64,000 bases of DNA from Nitrosospira sp. Nsp2 (GCF_003050965.1 NZ_QAOU01000005.1:124001-188000), one strand, 5' to 3'; shown: positions 37,286-47,565, counted from the first letter of the stretch. Made by a program: numbers and translations. Notes: generated from the sequence alone by a model not told the origin.

Positions 37286-38062
37286 TCAGCTCATATTGCG
37301 GCTTTTTTTGATCAAATCATAAGCAGCCTGGATTTCCTGAGCTTGCGCCGTCGCCATCTTGATCATGTCTTCGGGGACGCCCTGGCCCATCAATTTATCG
37401 GGATGATACTGGTTCATCAACTTCCGGTAAGCACGCTTTACTTCCTGATCGCTGCTTTCCTTGCTCACACCCAACGCCTTATAAGCATCATCCAGCGCGT
37501 CGATGGATGGTGCCTGACCTCCGGCAAAATGCGACTGATTCAAAATCATCTCAAGCAAATGCTTGAATGCGGGCTCGTCGTAGCCCAGATGAAGCGCAAC
37601 GCCTCTTAGCAAGTTCTCCTCTGCAGCATCGAGGCGGCCATCGGAGATCGCCATGACGACAAGGTAAACCAGCAGCATCTGCTTCAGACTGTTTGTATGT
37701 CCGCAAGCAGCAATGAATTCGTTCAGCTTTGGCGACACATCATAACCGGGCGCAGCACCCTGTTTGAACAGCGCAATCGCAAGTTGCCGATGCTCAGGTG
37801 ACATGCCGAGCTTTTCCATGAACGCTTCAACATGGGCGACCTCATCCTCGGAAATATGCCCATCGGCCTTGGCAAGCTTACCCATGAGAATGAAAACGGT
37901 TTCCAGAAAAACCGCCTGGCGGCGCGCGCTGGTGAGTGGATTGATCGCGCCGGCGCCGTAGGCTCGATAGCGATCAATAGCGCTCCCTGCAAGGTAGCCG
38001 AGAAACGCGCCAAAAATTCCAAAGAGGTAGTAGCCTAATAAAGCTAGAATTATTTTGAACAA
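37286..38062 (-). CDS. djlA: DjlA-like membrane-anchored DnaJ co-chaperone
   Basis: Stimulates DnaK at the inner membrane. A hydrophobic N-terminal anchor (about 3-30, IILALLGYYLFGIFGAFLGY) is followed by a TerB-like helical domain (about 50-175, GKLAKADGHISEDEV). The C-terminal J domain (about 190-258) has the HPD motif in NQYHPDKLM. This domain order and the 258-residue length are those of DjlA. The gene converges on the lipocalin gene with only 5 bases between stops. Confidence 0.92.
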   Translation of the reverse strand: MFKIILALLGYYLFGIFGAFLGYLAGSAIDRYRAYGAGAINPLTSARRQAVFLETVFILMGKLAKADGHISEDEVAHVEAFMEKLGMSPEHRQLAIALFKQGAAPGYDVSPKLNEFIAACGHTNSLKQMLLVYLVVMAISDGRLDAAEENLLRGVALHLGYDEPAFKHLLEMILNQSHFAGGQAPSIDALDDAYKALGVSKESSDQEVKRAYRKLMNQYHPDKLMGQGVPEDMIKMATAQAQEIQAAYDLIKKSRNMS

Positions 38063-38247
38063 GGCAGGTTCCTGCGCCCTAATGAAATGGAGAACGTAAG
38101 ATTAGCAATGAGCGCGCCATAAACCGCAGAGCAACATAATATCAGTAAATCTTTGCACGACCCGCCTCATGCTCCCGCGTAGCGGAGTGTTTTTATGCAC
38201 CACCCTTGCCTGGACGGGTAAGTATAGGTTACTACATAGGAGGAATC

Positions 38248-38967
38248 ATGATTGAGTTGCATTCGAGCCCAACGCCTAATGGGCAGAAGGTTATGATTGT
38301 GCTCGAAGAAATCGGACTTGAGTGGAAGCATATCGACGTTGATATCGGGCTTGGCGAGCAGTTTCGACCCCAGCACTTAAAGCTTAACCCCAACAACAAA
38401 ATTCCTGCCATTGTTGACATGGAAGGCCCGAACGGGCGACCGTATGCGATGATGGAGTCCGGCGCCATTCTTGTTTATTTGGCGGAGAAAACCGGAAGGC
38501 TTCTGCCAACGGATGTGCTCAAGCGTTACGACACGCTCCAGTGGCTTTTTTTCCAGGTCGCCCATATCGGGCCCATGTTCGGCCAGGCCAACCACTTCAA
38601 CCGGCAGGCGCAGGACAATCAGTATGCCAGGGATCGGTACAACAACGAGGTGCTGCGTTTGTACCGTGTCCTGGAGAACCGGCTGGGCGATTTGCCCTGG
38701 ATCGCTTGCGACGAATACACGATTGCCGACATTGCGGCCTACCCCTGGTGCAAAGGCTATTCGGAACGAGGCGTCGACCCGACTGCTTTTCCAAATCTAA
38801 TGCACTGGCTCGACCGGATGGAAGCGCGCCCCGCGGTGCAACGCACTTATCGGATGGCGGCAGAAATTCGCGCTCGCATGGCTAAGGCGGCAGAAGGCCG
38901 GGCGCAGATCGACATCTACGATACCAGGGATAACGCCGAACGTCTCGCTCGCGCGACGTCTCGTTAA
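38248..38967 (+). CDS. Glutathione S-transferase family protein, YfcG/YghU-like
   Basis: GST fold of 239 residues. The thioredoxin-like N-domain has SSPTPNGQKVMIVLEEIG with the Asn typical of the nu-class (YfcG, YghU), which act as disulfide-bond reductases using glutathione. The domain continues with NPNNKIPAIVD (cis-Pro) and MESGAILVYLAEKTG. The C-terminal helical domain contains YTIADIAAYPW. The start at 38248 is set by AGGAGGAATC immediately upstream; the frame is open 14 codons further but lacks that signal. Likely role in thiol redox balance. Confidence 0.9.
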   Translation: MIELHSSPTPNGQKVMIVLEEIGLEWKHIDVDIGLGEQFRPQHLKLNPNNKIPAIVDMEGPNGRPYAMMESGAILVYLAEKTGRLLPTDVLKRYDTLQWLFFQVAHIGPMFGQANHFNRQAQDNQYARDRYNNEVLRLYRVLENRLGDLPWIACDEYTIADIAAYPWCKGYSERGVDPTAFPNLMHWLDRMEARPAVQRTYRMAAEIRARMAKAAEGRAQIDIYDTRDNAERLARATSR

Positions 38968-39535
38968 GCGGGCAAATTTTTTTTCATCGTAGGCGCCGCA
39001 GGCTGCGGCAGAAAGAGCGCCAGAGCGGCCTCCACACATACAGCGAGCCGAAACGGAAGGCCGGCGTCGTGGGTAGCAGCCGAGCCATAACGTTAGCCCG
39101 CCGAGTTTTTTGTTTGAAGACCAACCCGACGTTTCGCCCACTTCTTCCCTATTTCCCAGCTTATCCATCAAAAAACGTCCATACGTCGTAACCCCAAGCG
39201 GACCTGAAGATCAGCCAGGTCAGTTGTGGCTTCTCGTGAGCGGAGCCAAGTGAGCGCAAACCTGTCGACAAACTTGACAGGAAATAATTGGGGGAACGAC
39301 CTGATTCTCAACCATTTGTTACAAAAACGTGCTTTGCTCAGCCCCAGCTTTGTCGAGGAATCTTACGGTTCGGTTTCAGTACGCCCTATCGATATGCATA
39401 TATCTCTGAATAGAAACCACAAATCGGTTATGGCTTAATTTATGCTTGTGGGGGAATAGTTACAATACTTTTCGTTGTTAGGAGAACCAGAATCAAGACG
39501 ATTTGAAAAATATCTGAATCCCTTAGGAGATCTGA
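38968..39535. other. Intergenic stretch before the RTX peroxidase
   Basis: About 570 bases. The left half is GC-rich, the right half AT-rich towards the peroxidase promoter. A 70-codon frame (39226-39438) lacks a start signal and is not called. AGGAG lies 7 bases before the peroxidase ATG. Confidence 0.45.
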
Positions 39536-42500
39536 ATGGCTAACCCAAATTTCACTGTCAACAAGGCTGACCTCGAGTTTATCCTTAAGCAAATAACTAT
39601 TTCTGAGCGGCATACGCAGGGCGAATCGCTTGCCGACATCATTGGACCGCAAGCCGCACTTACGCCGTTTGGCCTGCGCACCACCGATGGTCGTTTCAAT
39701 AATCTCCTGCCGGGCCAAAGTGAATTTGGCGCAGCTGACAACATCTTTCCGCGGCTCCTGCCGCCAGCCTTCCTGAACGACGCGGATGGGGATGTTTTTG
39801 ATCCCGACGGGCCCGGTCCAGCTCCAGTCGTCGTCAGCAACAATAATTACGGAGTACCGGGCAGTGTTGCCGATGCGGACCCCCGCACTATCAGCAACCT
39901 GCTCGTTGATATGTCGCGCGACAACCCTGCTGCAGTTGCGGCATGGCACAGCAATCCGCTCTCCATCGCGGCTTATCAGGAGGCCCATAACGGCGCTTCG
40001 CCCCCTCCGGATTACATACCTACCAACGAAGAGCTCGGATTTATACCCAACCAATCCCCCGATATCGGACTATCTCCCGGATTCAACGGCTGGTTCACGT
40101 TTTTCGGCCAGTTCTTCGATCACGGCCTCGACCTCATAACCAAAGGGGGTAACGGCACGGTTTACATTCCGTTGCAACCGGACGACCCTTTGTACAGTAC
40201 CGCGCCCGGGGCAGCCAATTTCATGGCCCTCACCCGAGCGACTCCCGCCGTCAATCCGGCTACTGGCCTGAAGACCGAACACACGAACACGACCACCGCT
40301 TTCGTGGACCAGAATCAGACCTATACCTCACACGCCTCGCACCAGGTATTTCTGCGGGAATACAAGTTCTCCGTCGATACCAATAGTGACGGTATTCCCG
40401 ATGCCTTTGCGGTTGCCACCGGCCGCTTACTCGACGGTGCGGGCGGAATTGCGAACTGGGCCGAAGTCAAAGCGCAGGCGAAAAACCTGCTCGGCATCAC
40501 GCTCACCGATTCTGACATCAATAACGTGCCACTGCTGAGAACTGATGCGTACGGCAAATTCATTCCCGGCACTCACGGCTTTGCGCAGTTTGCGACGCCC
40601 GACGGGTTTGTCGAGGGCGCGGCAGGAGGCCTGGCCGTCCCAGCTAACGCCTATCGCACGGGCCATGCCTTTCTCGACGATATTGCCCACTTCGCCGTCC
40701 CCAACGGTAAAGTCGCGGATAGCGACACGGCGGTCGGGCTGGCAAATTCAGACGGCTCGCCCACCGGCGGCAATTACGACAACGAGCTTCTCGATGCGCA
40801 TTTCATAACCGGCGACGGCCGTGGCAACGAGAATATCGGCCTGACCGCAGTGCACAACGTCTTCCATGGCGAGCACAACCGTATGGTCGAAGCCAATAAA
40901 GCCACCATCCTTCAGTCTGGAGATCTGGCATTTATCAACCAGTGGCTTATTAACGATGTGACAGCGATTCCAACTGGAGCCGCGATCGACTCTTTGGTGT
41001 GGGATGGCGAGCGCCTGTTCCAGGCCGCGAAGTTTGTGACCGAGATGGAGTATCAACACCTGGTATTCGAGGAATTTGCGCGCAAGGTTCAGCCCAACGT
41101 TGATCCCTTTGTTTTTTCTAACTCGCCCGACCTGGACCCCCAGATACTTGCCGAGTTTGCGCACGTCGTATATCGCTTCGGCCACTCCATGCTTACCGAC
41201 ACGGTAGCGCGCACAAACGCGGACATGAGCCCCAATGACGTTGCCTTGTTTGACGCGTTTCTTAACCCGTTGGCATTTACCGCAAGCGGTGCGACCGCCG
41301 AGGAGGCCACCGGCGCGATCGTGCGCGGGATGACGCGGCAGCTTGGCAACGAAATCGATGAGTTCGTAGCCAGCGCGGTGCGTAACACCCTACTTGGCAT
41401 CCCGCTCGATCTGGCCGCGATAAATATTGCGCGCGCGCGTGATACCGGAATTCCCACTTTCAACGATGCGCGGAAGCAGTTCTACGACATGACCGCCGAT
41501 CCCCAGCTGAAACCCTATGAGAGCTGGACGGACTACGCGCAAAATATCAAGAACCCTGTCTCGATCATTAATTTCATCGCCGCCTATGGAACGCACCAAA
41601 CTGTCGTGGATGCGGCGACCCTGCAGGGAAAGCGGGATGCTGCGACGCTTATCGTCATGGGCGATTTCGATCTCAACGGCAATGGCACCATCGAAGCAAA
41701 TGAAATAGCGCCCGCTGACCGGATAGATTTCCTGAACCATACCGGCACATGGAGCGCCATCGAAACAGGCCTGAACAAGGTCGACTTCTGGATCGGCGGC
41801 CTGGCAGAATCGAAGATGGAATTTGGTGGAATGCTGGGCTCGACTTTCAATTTCGTGTTCGAGACACAGTTGGAGAACCTGCAGAATGGTGACCGCTTTT
41901 ACTATCTGAGCCGCCTGCAAGGCACCAATCTGCTGAACGAGCTTGAGGCGAACACGTTCTCCGCGCTGACCATGCGCAATACCGATCTGGGCAATGACGA
42001 CGCGGCACATCTTCCCGGCGCGATTTTCGACAGGGCGGATCATATTCTAGAGCTCGACCTGTCCAAGCAGATCGGCCCCGACCCGACTGACAATAATCCG
42101 ATTCTCGGCCCGAAGGTGTTGCGTAACAACCCGAATACGCCGGGACCCGATACCAATTACCTGAAGTTCAGAGGTGGGGAGCATGTGGTGTTGGGAGGTT
42201 CGGAAGGCGCGGATACCCTTGTAGGCGATCGTGGCATCGACACCCTCTGGGGGGATGGCGGCAATGATCTGCTCAATGCGCAAAGCGAGGCCGACACGGT
42301 CTTCGGTGGTGACGGGGATGACATCATCATCGATCCCTTCGGTGACGATTTTCTGCGCGGCCAGGATGGAAACGACGTCATCAGCGCCGGCCCCGGTTTG
42401 GATATAGTGCTGGGCGGAGGCGGAAAGGACTTCATCCACGCAGGGGCCGACACTAACGAAGTCTTCGCTGGCAGAGAGGACGATTTTGTAATGGCTGGTG

Positions 42501-45500
42501 CGGGTGGGGACACCCTGCTTGGCAACGAAGGGGATGACTGGCTGGAAGGCGGCGAGGGTTTCGACACGCTCGCGGGGGAAAATTCGGAGCTCTTTTTCAA
42601 TAGCCCCATCATTGGGCACGACGTAATGTTTGGCCAGGGTAACGACACGGATTATGATGGTGAATCCGGTGACGATATCATGGTATCGGGAGTAGGCATC
42701 CAGCGCAACGAAGGCATGTTCGGCTTCGACTGGAGCATCGCCAAGACAGACCCGTATGGGGTTGATCACGATCTCACGGTCAAGGTATTTTCCACGGTAG
42801 AGGCCGATATACTTCGCGATCGCTACGACCTGGTCGAATCTATGTCGGGGTGGACCCACGACGACATTCTGCGCGGGGATAACCGGGGGTCGCCCGGTTT
42901 CGCAGAACCTGGACTATCGTTTGATGACCATGTCCTCGACCAGGCGGGGATCAATCGCATAGACGGGCTGCAGGCATTGCTCGGTGCAGGAGTGACGAGT
43001 TTTCGGGACGGTAATATCATCATCGGCGGCGATGGCAATGACGTATTACAGGGACGTGGGGGTTTCGACATCCTGGACGGCGACGCCTGGCTGAATGTCC
43101 GCATTGCTGTGACCGGGCATCCAACCGTAACCAGTGTGGAAAGCATGGCGGAACTTTTGCCCCTCATGCTGTCGCGCGAAATCAATCCCAGCCAGCTCAG
43201 TATCGTACGCGAGATCCTGCACGACACGACGCCCACCGATAACAGTGATACGGCTGTCTTTCAGGGAAACCTTGCCGATTACGTCATTGAAGGCCGTACC
43301 GTTACCACACGGGCTGCCGACCTCGACGGAGATGGTTTCATTTCTGTCACCGATCTGAATGACGGCCCGGTTGTCCGGCCGTCGATACTCGTTGATGACG
43401 TCGACAAGCTGAAGAATATAGAGCTTCTCCGGTTCGCCGACCAAACCATTGCAATCGCCGGCCCGGATGTCATTGCACCAACCAACATCAAATGGAATGG
43501 CACTGCACCAGGTTCAGGCCTTCCCGGAGCAGGAACCATCGCTACCCTTAGTACGGAGGATCTCAACAGCACGTCATTCACCTATACGTTACTTTCGCAA
43601 TCCGCCGGCGCCGGATTTGCCGTGAATGGAGCAGGCTCTGTCACACGATCATCCGTTTTGCCAGCCAACACCACCTACACGTTGACGGTGAGATCGACGG
43701 ATCAGACTGGTGCGTTCGTGCAGGAAACCTTCACTGTCAGGACGGGTAATGGCACGCTCGCGACCCCTGTCAACGATACGCTCAATGGCAACGCGACCGA
43801 TGACGTGATGTACGGACTATATGGCAGTGACATCCTCAACGGTCTTGATGGCGATGATACGCTGAATGGCGGCGAGGGAAACGACAGGCTCGTCGGCGGC
43901 GTTGGCGACGACACCATGACCGGCGGAGCAGGCGACGACGCTTACGTCGTGGATAGTGCAGCAGATGTTGTCAACGAAGCGTCTGGGGCCGGGGTCGATA
44001 CGGTTGAGGCCGCACTGGATTTCTATGTATTGGGTGCGAACATCGAGAGGCTGGTAACCGCTAGCGGCTCGATCGGGAACCGGAACTGGACCGGCAACGA
44101 ACTCAATAACTGGATTCAAGGCAGCGCCGGCACCGATGAACTCAATGGACTTGCTGGCGATGACAGGCTGCTCGGCGCCGCGGGCGATGACACCCTCACC
44201 GGGGACACCGGCAACGACACTCTGGACGGCGGGGCCGACAACGACGTCATGAGTGGCGGTACTGGCAACGACTGGTTCAACGGCGGCACCGGTAACGACA
44301 TCATGAGCGGAGGCGCGGGCGATGACATTTACGTGGTCGACTCTCTGCAGGATACGGTCACGGAGGAGGCTGGCGAGGGCAGTGACACGGTTCAGACCGA
44401 TCTAGCCGAATACAGTTTAGGCGGGAATGTTGAGAAATTGATGGGCGTGGCGGGCAGCACCACTAACCACATCTGGAGCGGCAATGCCCTCGACAACTGG
44501 ATCCGAGGCGAAAACGGGAACGATACGCTCAATGGCCTTGGCGGGGATGACTTCCTTACCGGCGGGGGCGGAAGCGATATCATGCGGGGAGGTTTAGGCA
44601 ACGACATTTATGTGGTTGACTCTCTGCAGGATACGGTCACCGAAGAACTGGGCGAAGGTAGTGACACGGTTCAGACCGTTCTCGGAGCTTATACCTTAGG
44701 CGAGAATGTCGAGAAATTGATGGGTGTGGCAGGCAGCACCATTAACCACAGCTGGACCGGCAACGCCCTCGACAACTGGATGCGAGGCGAAAATGGAAAT
44801 GACACGCTCAATGGGCTTGCAGGTAATGACGCACTTGTTGGGGGTGCCGGAGGCGACACAATAAACGGCGGCCAGGGAAACGACTGGCTCAACGGGGGCA
44901 TCGGTAACGACACCATGAATGGAGGCGCCGGTAATGACATCTACCTGGTTGACTCTGTGCAGGATACGGTCACGGAGCAGCCGGGCGAGGGCAGCGACGC
45001 TGTTCAGGCCGAGCTCGCCGATTACACTTTAGGCGAAAATGTCGAGAAATTGATGGGTGTGATAGGCAGTACGGTTAACCACAGCTGGACCGGCAATGCC
45101 CTCGACAACTGGATGCGAGGCGAAAACGGGAACGATACGCTCAACGGGCTTGCCGGTAATGACTTCCTCACCGGTGGCGCAGGAAACGACACCATGAGCG
45201 GAGGCGCGGGCAATGATATTTATGTGGTTGACTCCCTGCAGGATACGGTCACCGAGGCGCTGGGTGAGGGTAGCGACACGGTGCAGACCGATATCGGTGA
45301 TTACACTTTGGGGGAGAATGTCGAGAAATTGATGGGCGTGGCGGGCGGGACCATTAACCACAACTGGACGGGTAATGCCCTCGACAACTGGATACGAGGT
45401 GCGAATGGGACCGATACGCTTAACGGCCTCGCGGGCAATGACTTCCTGATCGGGGGGATCGGAAACGACATTATGACGGGAGGTTCAGGCAACGACATTT

Positions 45501-46105
45501 ATGACGTTGACTCTTTGCAGGATACGGTCACGGAGGCGCTGGGCGGGGGCAATGACGCGGTTCAGACCGATCTCGGGACGTACAGCTTGGCCGAGAATGT
45601 CGAGAGCCTGATGGGCCTGGCCGGCAGCACTGCTAACCACAGCTGGACGGGCAATGCCTTGGACAACTGGATGCGGGGCGAAGGCGGCAGCGATACGCTT
45701 AACGGACTTGCCGGCAATGACTCGCTTCTCGGGGGTGCGAGTGCTGACACGCTCAACGGAGGTGCCGGAAGAGATTCGTTGACAGGTAATGCTGGCAATG
45801 ACATTTTCAAGTTCAGCGACGTCAGCGACTCCGGTACAACGGTAGCCACGCGCGACAACATCCTGGACTTTGTCATCGGGCAGGACAAAATCGATCTATC
45901 GGGGATTGACGCGGTCACTGGAGGCGTGGATGACAATTTTTCGCTGATCGGAGGAGCCGCTTTCACCGCCGCCGGGCAATTGCGCTTCTTCAACAGCGGT
46001 GGAACTACGATTGTCGAAGGCAACGTGGCCGGTGATTTGGCAGCTGACTTCCAGATCGCGCTGACCGGTGCCCACGCACTACAGGCCGCTGAGTTCGCTG
46101 CCTAA
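39536..46105 (+). CDS. Giant animal-type haem peroxidase with RTX calcium-binding repeats (MopA-like)
   Basis: 2,189 residues. The N-terminal half (about 40-870) is an animal haem peroxidase domain, with the distal His196 in FFGQFFDHGLDL and the proximal His550 in YRFGHSMLTD. EF-hand-like calcium loops are seen, for example DFDLNGNGTIEANEI near 710. RTX nonapeptides occur at about 885-1030 and again from 1410. From about 1450 to 2070 six long RTX modules repeat, and the C-terminus has the serralysin-type DFVIGQDKIDLSGIDA. There is no Sec signal peptide, as expected for type I secretion; the exporter genes lie 8 kb downstream. The architecture matches MopA, the calcium-dependent Mn(II)-oxidising peroxidases of Aurantimonas and Erythrobacter. 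Manganese oxidation here is inferred. Confidence 0.88.
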   Translation: MANPNFTVNKADLEFILKQITISERHTQGESLADIIGPQAALTPFGLRTTDGRFNNLLPGQSEFGAADNIFPRLLPPAFLNDADGDVFDPDGPGPAPVVVSNNNYGVPGSVADADPRTISNLLVDMSRDNPAAVAAWHSNPLSIAAYQEAHNGASPPPDYIPTNEELGFIPNQSPDIGLSPGFNGWFTFFGQFFDHGLDLITKGGNGTVYIPLQPDDPLYSTAPGAANFMALTRATPAVNPATGLKTEHTNTTTAFVDQNQTYTSHASHQVFLREYKFSVDTNSDGIPDAFAVATGRLLDGAGGIANWAEVKAQAKNLLGITLTDSDINNVPLLRTDAYGKFIPGTHGFAQFATPDGFVEGAAGGLAVPANAYRTGHAFLDDIAHFAVPNGKVADSDTAVGLANSDGSPTGGNYDNELLDAHFITGDGRGNENIGLTAVHNVFHGEHNRMVEANKATILQSGDLAFINQWLINDVTAIPTGAAIDSLVWDGERLFQAAKFVTEMEYQHLVFEEFARKVQPNVDPFVFSNSPDLDPQILAEFAHVVYRFGHSMLTDTVARTNADMSPNDVALFDAFLNPLAFTASGATAEEATGAIVRGMTRQLGNEIDEFVASAVRNTLLGIPLDLAAINIARARDTGIPTFNDARKQFYDMTADPQLKPYESWTDYAQNIKNPVSIINFIAAYGTHQTVVDAATLQGKRDAATLIVMGDFDLNGNGTIEANEIAPADRIDFLNHTGTWSAIETGLNKVDFWIGGLAESKMEFGGMLGSTFNFVFETQLENLQNGDRFYYLSRLQGTNLLNELEANTFSALTMRNTDLGNDDAAHLPGAIFDRADHILELDLSKQIGPDPTDNNPILGPKVLRNNPNTPGPDTNYLKFRGGEHVVLGGSEGADTLVGDRGIDTLWGDGGNDLLNAQSEADTVFGGDGDDIIIDPFGDDFLRGQDGNDVISAGPGLDIVLGGGGKDFIHAGADTNEVFAGREDDFVMAGAGGDTLLGNEGDDWLEGGEGFDTLAGENSELFFNSPIIGHDVMFGQGNDTDYDGESGDDIMVSGVGIQRNEGMFGFDWSIAKTDPYGVDHDLTVKVFSTVEADILRDRYDLVESMSGWTHDDILRGDNRGSPGFAEPGLSFDDHVLDQAGINRIDGLQALLGAGVTSFRDGNIIIGGDGNDVLQGRGGFDILDGDAWLNVRIAVTGHPTVTSVESMAELLPLMLSREINPSQLSIVREILHDTTPTDNSDTAVFQGNLADYVIEGRTVTTRAADLDGDGFISVTDLNDGPVVRPSILVDDVDKLKNIELLRFADQTIAIAGPDVIAPTNIKWNGTAPGSGLPGAGTIATLSTEDLNSTSFTYTLLSQSAGAGFAVNGAGSVTRSSVLPANTTYTLTVRSTDQTGAFVQETFTVRTGNGTLATPVNDTLNGNATDDVMYGLYGSDILNGLDGDDTLNGGEGNDRLVGGVGDDTMTGGAGDDAYVVDSAADVVNEASGAGVDTVEAALDFYVLGANIERLVTASGSIGNRNWTGNELNNWIQGSAGTDELNGLAGDDRLLGAAGDDTLTGDTGNDTLDGGADNDVMSGGTGNDWFNGGTGNDIMSGGAGDDIYVVDSLQDTVTEEAGEGSDTVQTDLAEYSLGGNVEKLMGVAGSTTNHIWSGNALDNWIRGENGNDTLNGLGGDDFLTGGGGSDIMRGGLGNDIYVVDSLQDTVTEELGEGSDTVQTVLGAYTLGENVEKLMGVAGSTINHSWTGNALDNWMRGENGNDTLNGLAGNDALVGGAGGDTINGGQGNDWLNGGIGNDTMNGGAGNDIYLVDSVQDTVTEQPGEGSDAVQAELADYTLGENVEKLMGVIGSTVNHSWTGNALDNWMRGENGNDTLNGLAGNDFLTGGAGNDTMSGGAGNDIYVVDSLQDTVTEALGEGSDTVQTDIGDYTLGENVEKLMGVAGGTINHNWTGNALDNWIRGANGTDTLNGLAGNDFLIGGIGNDIMTGGSGNDIYDVDSLQDTVTEALGGGNDAVQTDLGTYSLAENVESLMGLAGSTANHSWTGNALDNWMRGEGGSDTLNGLAGNDSLLGGASADTLNGGAGRDSLTGNAGNDIFKFSDVSDSGTTVATRDNILDFVIGQDKIDLSGIDAVTGGVDDNFSLIGGAAFTAAGQLRFFNSGGTTIVEGNVAGDLAADFQIALTGAHALQAAEFAA
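43925..45770 (+). repeat. Six-copy long RTX module repeat inside the peroxidase gene
   Basis: The hallmark segment NVEKLMGVAGST and its variants recur at 44042 (divergent), 44429, 44708, 45041, 45320 and 45599. The spacings are 387, 279, 333, 279 and 279 bases. The basic unit is 93 codons; the longer ones add exactly 36 or 18 codons, that is 4 or 2 extra RTX nonapeptides. Each unit contains DIYVVDS, DTVTE, the NVEKLMG helix or strand, and GNDTLNGLAGND. Confidence 0.9.
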
Positions 46106-46121
46106 CCGGCTTCAAAAGTTC

Positions 46122-46160
46122 GCCCCGTCGCCATGAATTGATGAGCGCTGGCGACAGGGC
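46122..46160 (+). terminator. Hairpin downstream of the peroxidase gene
   Basis: GCCCCGTCGCCA pairs with TGGCGACAGGGC (one mismatch) across a 15-base loop, 17 bases after the stop. No strong U tract follows, so it may act as a rho-dependent or mRNA-stabilising structure. Confidence 0.4.
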
Positions 46161-46710
46161 CAATTCTTGAGCAAGCCGCGTGTATCTCGAGATACGGTTG
46201 GAGAAGAGCGCCCCACGCTCGAGATGCGGGTCATATCGTTGCGCTCGGCCCGGACGCGTTGCTGAACGGCGTGGGTCCCGGCCCCGAACCTGTTGCCCTC
46301 TGCGTATTCGAGAAGGTCGGCGACACCACCGTCAGCGTTTTACGGTGTTAGCGACGAGGTCTCACCCCGGTCGCTTCAAATGCCGCATCGAAGCGCCCGT
46401 TGTATTTGTTCGCGCGAGGACTGACGAAGTCCTCTCCATAGCAAACCGCGAGAACAGCCAGACGAGCCGCCGCCGTTCCGCACCCCGCAGATCAACTTAG
46501 AGGCATTATGGGTCGATTAGGAATGGCGAGGGGCGAGATCAACGATATCCCGTCCCGCTTTGTACCGCCCCGGGGGCCGGCTCAATACCAGGCGGGGCCA
46601 TTAAGAGATGCTTTGGTCGCGTTAACGGGGCGGCACGGCGGCCATCGGAGTATATGGACGATACGATGGGAGCGTAAAGGGGAACGAACGGGGATGCGGG
46701 TTCTCAGGCA

Positions 46711-46739
46711 ACCGCCTGCTTAACACCGGGCAGGCGGCT
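46711..46739 (-). terminator. Hairpin downstream of the lipoprotein gene
   Basis: On the minus strand CCGCCTGC pairs with GCAGGCGG around a 10-base loop, 12 bases past the stop of the lipoprotein gene. The following sequence has only a short T run. Confidence 0.4.
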
Positions 46740-46750
46740 CAACGGAATTA

Positions 46751-47083
46751 TCAGGGGGTGCAATTCTTGTTGTTGTAGACGCTCGTGAGTGCGCTCTTTC
46801 TATCACTGACTAAACGGGTGGCCTCACCCGCGTCATAATAGGTGTAGGCCAAACCTGGAAGCCAGAGAATCGCCGCCGCAACATTGGTTCCTGTTACCCC
46901 TTTTTTTGAATCAATCTCGGCTTGGGTTTTATCCAGTTTTGCCACCTCCTCGGTGATGCCATTACACGAGAGGTTTTGATCGCCAGGTTGGACCACCTGT
47001 ATTTTTTGCGACGTTGCACAGCCAACCAATAATCCGCTTACAGCCGCCGCAACCATGGCGACGCTCCTTAACCTCAATGACAT
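46751..47083 (-). CDS. Small lipoprotein of unknown function
   Basis: 110 residues with an N-terminal signal and lipobox ending LLVGC, so the Cys at residue 22 should be lipidated. The mature part contains SQKIQVVQPGDQNLSC and a second hydrophobic stretch AAAILWLPGLAYTYYDAGEA that may insert in a membrane. Two further Cys (SCNG, NNCTP-like end) could form a disulfide. I recall similar small metal- or stress-type lipoproteins but cannot name a family. The ATG at 47083 is chosen because AAGGAG is 5 bases upstream; a GTG two codons earlier is too close to it. Confidence 0.72.
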   Translation of the reverse strand: MSLRLRSVAMVAAAVSGLLVGCATSQKIQVVQPGDQNLSCNGITEEVAKLDKTQAEIDSKKGVTGTNVAAAILWLPGLAYTYYDAGEATRLVSDRKSALTSVYNNKNCTP

Positions 47084-47565
47084 ATTCACTCCTTGTTGAG
47101 CCGCCCATAACGCTTAGTCGAAACCGGGGCGACGATCCGGCTTCGCGAATTAACATATTTAGCCCTATCATGCCCCCTGCCCGACAAGTGGACCTGCTTG
47201 GACATAACTGGAATCTACTGTTAAGGATGAGATTGACACAGAGGATTCATTTGCTGAATTACCCCTGTAGCCCACTGGCCCTGTGGACATTGGACTCTGA
47301 CTACTCATCTGTTCTCATGCATTGTATTGGATTCGATTACCTTCTCAATAACGACGAGGGAACGTAGGAGTAAACCCCTCTATCGAATTTTCTACATCTA
47401 GTTTCGACGAATGCCAATATTTAGCCATATGCTGGCGACCCTTCGCCACCAGAGAACGGCAATTCCCGCTAAGTTGTTTCGTTTTTCCCGATAGCGTTTA
47501 TGCAAAGTTTCATGCCGAGCATCCCCATGGGTTAAACTTGACCAATTTCATTCTTCAGTTAATTT
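47084..47565. other. Divergent intergenic stretch before ettA
   Basis: About 480 bases, moderately AT-rich, between the lipoprotein gene (minus) and ettA (plus). No gene, repeat or hairpin that I would defend. Confidence 0.45.

Larger units (their letters stand above)
46106..46750. other. Gene-poor stretch with possible coding debris
   Basis: About 645 bases after the peroxidase. One frame from about 46217 reads AGHIVALGPDALLNGV and then VALCVFEKVGDTTVSVL before a stop, which looks more protein-like than random. It has no start and no recognisable family. The two longest open frames (46180-46500 and 46508-46723) are Arg-rich and not convincing. Confidence 0.4.

Noticed and set aside
46180-46500. 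106-codon Arg-rich frame
   Set aside because: Composition typical of a non-coding GC-rich frame; no start signal.
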